Notes under the pieces: model-generated | What the model saw: only the letters and a program-made list of their open reading frames with translations | Told to the model about the DNA's origin: nothing | The model's database searches: none | Translations under genes and position numbers: made by a program | NCBI GenBank assembly: GCA_958510875.1 | Contig: OY294068.1 | Span: forward strand, 21,990,297 to 22,054,296 | Length of the DNA stretch: 64,000 nt | From: Endomychus coccineus | Taxonomy: Eukaryota; Arthropoda; Insecta; Coleoptera; Endomychidae | Direction of reading: 5' to 3' | Part shown: one piece after another, positions 59,016 to 64,000 of the stretch | Position numbering within the stretch: the first letter of the stretch is position 1 | How the letters are laid out: every line of letters begins with the position of its first letter

Positions 59016-59986
59016 CCGGGATATCAAAAATTATCTTGGTCAAGGGTGGTTGTGGAATCTAAAACGTGTGTCTTACTTTACGTTTGAAATAATTATGTCA
59101 TAATTAATTTGAAGTTTCTAAAAGTTTGAAATTTCGCAATTTTATACGAATATTGTAACACTCAGAAGTCTTTATCGCTTTGGACTCCGGGATTTTCACG
59201 TGGCCCATCGAAATTAGAAGGTTCGAATTATCTAAAAACATAATTGCATGAACGCCAGACGTCCTATGTAATTAGCTACGAACGAAATCATTTTGACATA
59301 TGCCTCGAGGAGCTCGCTGCGCGTAAGTTAGAGTTTATACATTTTACCTCGGTCTTGTTAATTTGGGGCCGTTTCTTGCCCCGTGCGACCGGCGCCAGTT
59401 GTAATAAAGTGTTTTTGGCTATGGGCCGCTAACTTTTACCCGCTTCGTGTATATTTTAGTCGCTAGAAAATTCCCTTTGGTACGTCGCACGTTAGACGCG
59501 CGTAGCTGAGATCTGAGAATAGCTCAAACTGTTTTAATTAAATTTTCCTATTTGATGGACATTTATCGAAAAAAGAAGGGCCGTCGGGCACGGTCCGATT
59601 CTAAATCTAACTACATGGAGCGAAAACGGCACGCGAAAAGTTTTCGTAAAGCCGTATTAGGTACAACCAGTTTGCACTTTTCTAACTCGCGTGCTACGGG
59701 CTTCTCACGTGAACGTCATTCGATTTACGGAAAATTAACTATTTCAAAACAGTTTTTGACCCGGATTGTGGCTATCACCACCTCTGAAAAGGTTCAAAGT
59801 TTACATAATTATTTCATAATTTGTAGTTCATTATTGTATTACAACTGAAATAAATAGGTATGAAATTTGTAGGTTATTGATGATGTCAGTGTGACAGTGA
59901 CAGTGATAATTATTTCAAACGTAAAGTAAGACACACGTTTTAGATTACACAACCACCCTTGACCAAGATAATTTTTGATATCCCGG
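59016..59986 (+). mobile_element. TA-flanked 971-bp TIR element, copy 2
   Basis: Second copy of the 20.4-kb element, same orientation, very similar throughout. TIRs of about 83 bp match each other with about one mismatch. TA at 59014-59015 and 59987-59988. Both interior frames are still open: 59244-59432 (62 codons) and 59552-59848 (98 codons, start MMDIYRKKKGRRARSD, longer at the N-terminus than copy 1). Lies in the NOL4-like intron. Confidence 0.78.
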
Positions 59987-59999
59987 TATATAGGTCGCT

Positions 60000-60640
60000 A
60001 AGCTTTGGGTGAAATTTCTCTAAAAAATGTCTAATTTGAAGGGACTAAAACTTGTCCAAGCAACAAATTTGAAGTTTGTCGTTAGAAGCCAAATACAAAA
60101 CTGATTCCAAAATCTCTCTAATCTCCCACATTAACTAAACACGAGGAAAAAATAATAGCTAAATTGGTGGTACTTGACTTGTTTGTTTTAAATAAAATGT
60201 CAAATCGAATGATTTAAATAGGCGTTCATTACGAACAATTGTTTTTAAACGCTGTCACAAACTTTATGCTAATGATACGTTATTATTTTCATGAACCGTC
60301 TCCCTAGAGAGTATACTTATGTAAATGGAGTCAATTTAAATAATTTAGATCGTAAGAAACTTCGAAAGTGTCGCCTTCGCCTTCCAAAACACTCATACGC
60401 TAATGGAGGAACAGCGTGCTAATTACGTACAACAAACCGTAAAGTTGGCTCCTGTATATTCTCAAATGTGGGATAATAATTAGCCTCTATTCAATTAATA
60501 TACAGTCTGGTTCACGTTGAGGCCTATCTAGTTCCGGTTTATTTGAACTAAAACAACATAAAAATTTCATCTTGGAAACTTTGCTATTTTTTATTTTTTT
60601 AAATAAATTCTTGCTGGAAACTTCTTTGATATGTCATAAT
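60000..60640. other. Intronic AT-rich DNA
   Basis: Nothing recognised. Confidence 0.35.
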
Positions 60641-60644
60641 AAAG

Positions 60645-60785
60645 ATTCTTGACCCAGGTATGAATTACATATAAATTCTCGGGAAATAGGTCACATTAAC
60701 ACTTATGCTTTATATTTTCGTTTTAACGTAAGTTTCGGTCTCACGACCATCATCAGAAGACCTATTTCCCTTGAAATATATATTA
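60645..60785. repeat. Penelope-like terminal repeat
   Basis: GATTCTTGACCCAGGTATGA, ATTCTCGGGAAATAGGTCAC and then a family-1 hammerhead-like segment; cut off at GACCTATTTCCC. Confidence 0.6.
60719..60762 (-). ncRNA. Hammerhead-like motif (family 1)
   Basis: Minus strand: GTCTT, CTGATGA, T, GGTC-GTGA-GACC, GAAA, CTTACG, TT, AAAACG. Core and helix II are intact. The helix III palindrome has one change and stem I is weakened. Confidence 0.45.
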
Positions 60786-60799
60786 TTGGTTAAATAAAT

Positions 60800-62160
60800 C
60801 ATCTCCAAACAATTGTTCTGTAAATGATAAAGAACCTTTGAAGTCAATTATTATTATTAGAAGTGAATAAGGAAAGTAAGAAAATATTTCCAATCGGTGA
60901 TCAGTGCACCAGCCTTCATTCTTTCAATTTCTGCTAGCTGCTAGCTTCTTCTAGTTCTATTTCCAAAAGCTTCCTTCTCGAACTTGACGATTTTGTCCGT
61001 TTGGATTCAACTTTTTAGTTTGTATTTTCGTGGACACGTGATGTATGAGAGGACACTTGTTTCTGTTTCATGTTTTCATATCTTTCGGGAGGAATTCCCT
61101 TTGTTTTTCGTTCACTCCTTCTTGGAATGGACTTGTTTTTACCAATGTTTTTTGCCCGAAGCACCAATGTTCAGACTAGTCAGTCTTACTGTGACTTTCT
61201 TTTATGTAGTTTAAAGTCGAAATAAACGAAGAAATTATATTCTTAATGGATTTTTATATTTCACTTTTGACAATATAAGTCAATGTCAAAAAACTATCTC
61301 ATTTTATATATATCATAACGAGTGAATCATGTAAGAAGTAGATTATATAAAATTTCGCTTTGTCGAGCAACTCTAGGCCTATGTGTAGGTGCGTCGAACA
61401 ATTCGGATATTCCGGTAAAAATAATATCTAATGTTTGGAATACATAGTAGGATAAACCAGTACAATAAACATGCATTGCTTTTATATTCTCAAAATATTA
61501 TGTTTCCGCTGCGTCTTAACTTGTACCAATTAAGCCATGTATGTCAGACCTCTTTTTTGATTTGAATGTTGAACCATTGATTAAAGTATGTTAATCAATG
61601 GTTGAACTCACTCCTCACCCATTAGCAAAAATTGAATTGATATCAACTATCACGTAGATGAAAGCAATATGACTTCATGCGACATTAAAAAGTGCACATT
61701 TAAAGACGGATTTAATGTCGGTAATTGAAGGCATCTTTCAGTGACGGAACAAAAATATAAGCTATATGTCTAAAGTAGCCGCCGGATTCTTTATAAATTA
61801 CCGCCGTGGAGATGATGATGCGATACACAAGACTTGTGAGTGTTTCGCAGAAGCACATTGCTCCCTTTGTGCCAACGCCGCGTGAAATAAATAGCTTCTT
61901 CGCGTTACCGATTACCTCAACAGTGGCGGGCTTACTTATTGTACTCGTAGAGCAATTTCACTTAATTGTAGTGTCCGATTCGGTCATTTCTTTTGGATTG
62001 ACATGTTGCAAGCTACGTTTGCTTTTATCTTGCATAATAAAAAATTGAATTCGTAATTCATACAATAGATGTCGAAGCGGACAATATGAGAAGAAATCGT
62101 TTGAATTCTTCTAATTAAGTTATGAATGAGGTGGCATAGGGCAATAATGATCATAAGTAA
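60800..62160. other. Intronic DNA with GC-richer segment at 61770-62040
   Basis: No gene is convincing. The 61806-62048 open frame (80 codons) sits in the GC-richer part and shows no recognisable domain. Confidence 0.3.
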
Positions 62161-62169
62161 TTACCCAAT

Positions 62170-62410
62170 GAGGTAAATAATCTTACAAGTTCAGACTGTC
62201 TATGACAAACAACACATAACCCCTCAACAGGATAGGTAAAGCTTATATGACATACAAGTAACGTCCATGACACACTATTCCATATTATAGATATATCTGT
62301 CAATTCAAATAATTTTTTACATGACATAGAGTATACGTCACGTTTTCCACGCCTTTTGTTTCTACTCATTTGAAGTATTATGCCTTAAGTCTTGAAAGTT
62401 GGGGAATAAC
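62170..62410. mobile_element. Helitron family B fragment
   Basis: GTTCAGACTGTCTATGACAA and TATCTGTCAATTCAAATAAT match the interior of 63131-63703 in order. It stops at the edge of the mariner, lacking its CTAG end. Confidence 0.5.
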
Positions 62411-63120
62411 ATCGCGGCGGCGGAGCAAACGTCTTTTTCTACGGATATAAGCTGCGAACTTTCTGCGAACCGTGGATGAAACATGGATCCATCACAACAG
62501 ATCAGAGGCCGAAAAACAGTCGAAACAGTGGTCTTGTCCTGGCGAATCTATGCCGAAAAAAGGCTAAAGTGGGCTTATCGGCCAGCAAAGTCATGGCGAC
62601 AGTTTGTTGGAATGCACACGGTATAATCCATATTGATTACCTTGAAAAAGGTAAAACAGTCACAGGCGTATATTATACAGATCTTTTTGAAACAATTCTA
62701 CGCCGATTTGAAGCGAAAGCAGCCACATTTGGCAAAGGAAAAAGTGTTTATCCACCAGGACAACGCACCGGCGCACAGGTCCGCAGTCGCAATGGCAAAA
62801 TTGCATGAATCACGCTACGAATTGGTTAGTCATCCACTATATTCTCCAGATTTAGCTCCCTGCGATTTTTATCTATTTCCAAACTTGAAGAAATGGCTCG
62901 ACGGAAAGAGATTTGCTCCAACGATGAGGTCATCGCTGAAACAAACGTCTATTTTGAAGGATTGCCGAAATCGTATTATTCGGATGGGATCGAAAAATTA
63001 GGAAAACGTTAGACAACGTGTATCGGGCCTACAAGGAGATTATGTTGAGAAATAAAATGAGTTTTGTCCAAATAAATCATTTCTTGTTTCATTTTTCAAG
63101 GATTTTTCCCCTTGCCCTCG
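62411..63120 (+). mobile_element. Mariner element, 5' truncated
   Basis: Plus-strand transposase: VDETWIHHNRSEAEKQSKQW (first Asp), KVMATVCWNAHGIIHIDYLE, then a frameshift near 62700 into FIHQDNAPAHRSAVAMAKLH (second Asp), YSPDLAPCDFYLFPNLKKWL (third Asp; D34D) and GKRFAPTMRSSLKQT. The 3' TIR ends ATTTTTCCCCTTGCCCTCG at 63120, followed by TA. The DNA-binding N-terminus is missing. Same family as the elements at 2851 and 47800. Confidence 0.88.
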
Positions 63121-63130
63121 TATATAAAAA

Positions 63131-63703
63131 GGAAATATCACTGATTAACTCACTCATCACGAAATCTCCGAAACTATAAAGCCGATCGACTTGAAATTTG
63201 GAAGGTAGGTTCCCTATATGACGTAGGCGCCTTTTTCGAAATTCAATCTCAATCGAGGTGAAAGGGATTCTATATCTTCGAGACGTTTTTGACAGGTAAC
63301 ATAATCACCTCAAGTTTCCATGACAGACAGTTCCATAGATCGATGGATCATCAACACAGTTCAGACCATAGTCAAAGTATTGACTATGGTTCAGACTGTC
63401 TTCGACAGATCAGGACCACACATAACCCATAACGAGACAGCTAACGTTTACACGACAGACAACTGATACAGCGACAGTCGCATAATGTCCGCGACAGACC
63501 ACTCCATAACTTAGATATCCTGTCAATTCAAAACATAAATTTTCACATGTCGAAGTAGGTATAGCTTTACGTTTTTCCATGACTTTAGCAGTTTTTACAA
63601 ATCTTTAATATTCATGAAGTCTTGAAACTTGGAAATGACATGCCTTAACTATTTCTAAAGGTACTAGCTGTTTCGGTGGGCGTAGCCTGCGGATAACAGC
63701 TAG
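63131..63703 (+). mobile_element. Non-autonomous Helitron (family B)
   Basis: Start near CACTGATTAACTCACTCATC; shares AAAGCCG(A)...GACTTGAAATTTG with 51.1 kb. Ends with hairpin-prone GGTGGGCGTAGCCTGCGG and CTAG at 63700-63703, then T. No protein coded. Confidence 0.6.
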
Positions 63704-64000
63704 TGCTTATATTGCCGAGATAGAAAATGTCAGAGGTGAATTTCTGGTCCCTCTCCAAACCGGCAAACCGTTCTAGAAACTGATAAATTTATATTAACTA
63801 GGCGTACCCCGCCCGACACCGTTTTCTTAACCACCCCAGTGACAGTTACGGCGACCTGGCGGTCTACCATCCGCCATGCATCTCAGTTGCACGCTTTTAC
63901 TTAATTTTCAGGGGCTCACGTTTCACCAAACGACGTAACTTTTTAATTTTCGAGTACATCTGCAGTCTAGCCCTTTTCGAACGATACATCAATCACCACC
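63704..64000. other. Window end, no feature recognised
   Basis: Slightly GC-richer than average; no exon or repeat assigned. Confidence 0.3.

Noticed and set aside
1..64000. CRISPR arrays, bacterial operons, phage genes
   Set aside because: The window is clearly a spliced eukaryotic genome; the repeats are dispersed transposons, not regularly spaced arrays.

Overview
The window is eukaryotic, AT-rich and intron-bearing. Gene content (IFT52, a tandem-BRCT gene, a NOL4-type gene), GT-AG introns and the transposon mix (mariner, DUF4817-type ITm, jockey-like non-LTR elements, Penelope-like elements, Helitrons, a MULE, hAT, pogo/Tigger) point to an insect, probably a beetle. The species cannot be fixed from sequence alone.

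Host genes, all on the + strand: (1) 911-3654, the last four exons of a protein ending in a tandem BRCT module (MDC1/mu2- or PTIP-like; its 5' part lies outside the window or was not found). (2) 6430-17094, a complete seven-exon IFT52 (intraflagellar transport complex B) reading frame of 413 residues; its introns are packed with transposon debris. (3) 44693-45196, the first coding exon of a NOL4/NOL4L-like nuclear protein, preceded by a CpG-richer promoter/5'UTR block. About 19 kb of presumed first intron follows to the window end. The three genes are collinear but there is no sign that they form one pathway.

The rest, including the 27 kb between IFT52 and the NOL4-like gene, is mostly layered mobile DNA. 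7-15.5 kb (IFT52 introns): a long-TIR element, non-LTR fragments, a Penelope-like repeat inside a Helitron, a gypsy gag scrap and a Tigger-like transposase. 17.7-19.4 kb: a long-TIR element with a Cys-rich tail. 20.4-21.3 and 59.0-60.0 kb: two copies of a ~970 bp TA-flanked element. 23.5-38.1 kb: four or more non-LTR elements, a hAT, and a MULE nested in a jockey-like element. 39.0-40.4 kb: an ITm element with clean ends. 41-43.3 kb: fold-back repeats, including a perfect 139-bp-arm palindrome. 45-64 kb: mariners, Helitrons, Penelope pieces and non-LTR RT/RNase H remnants, with a few GC-richer unique islands.

The most striking signal is a set of hammerhead-ribozyme-like motifs in three distinct repeat families (9.9, 21.8, 55.8 and 60.7 kb; 43.1 kb twice; 15.5 and 41.2 kb). 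All share a CTGANGA core, a helix II, GAAA and a self-complementary minimal helix III, as expected for ribozymes that work as dimers in Penelope-like retroelements.
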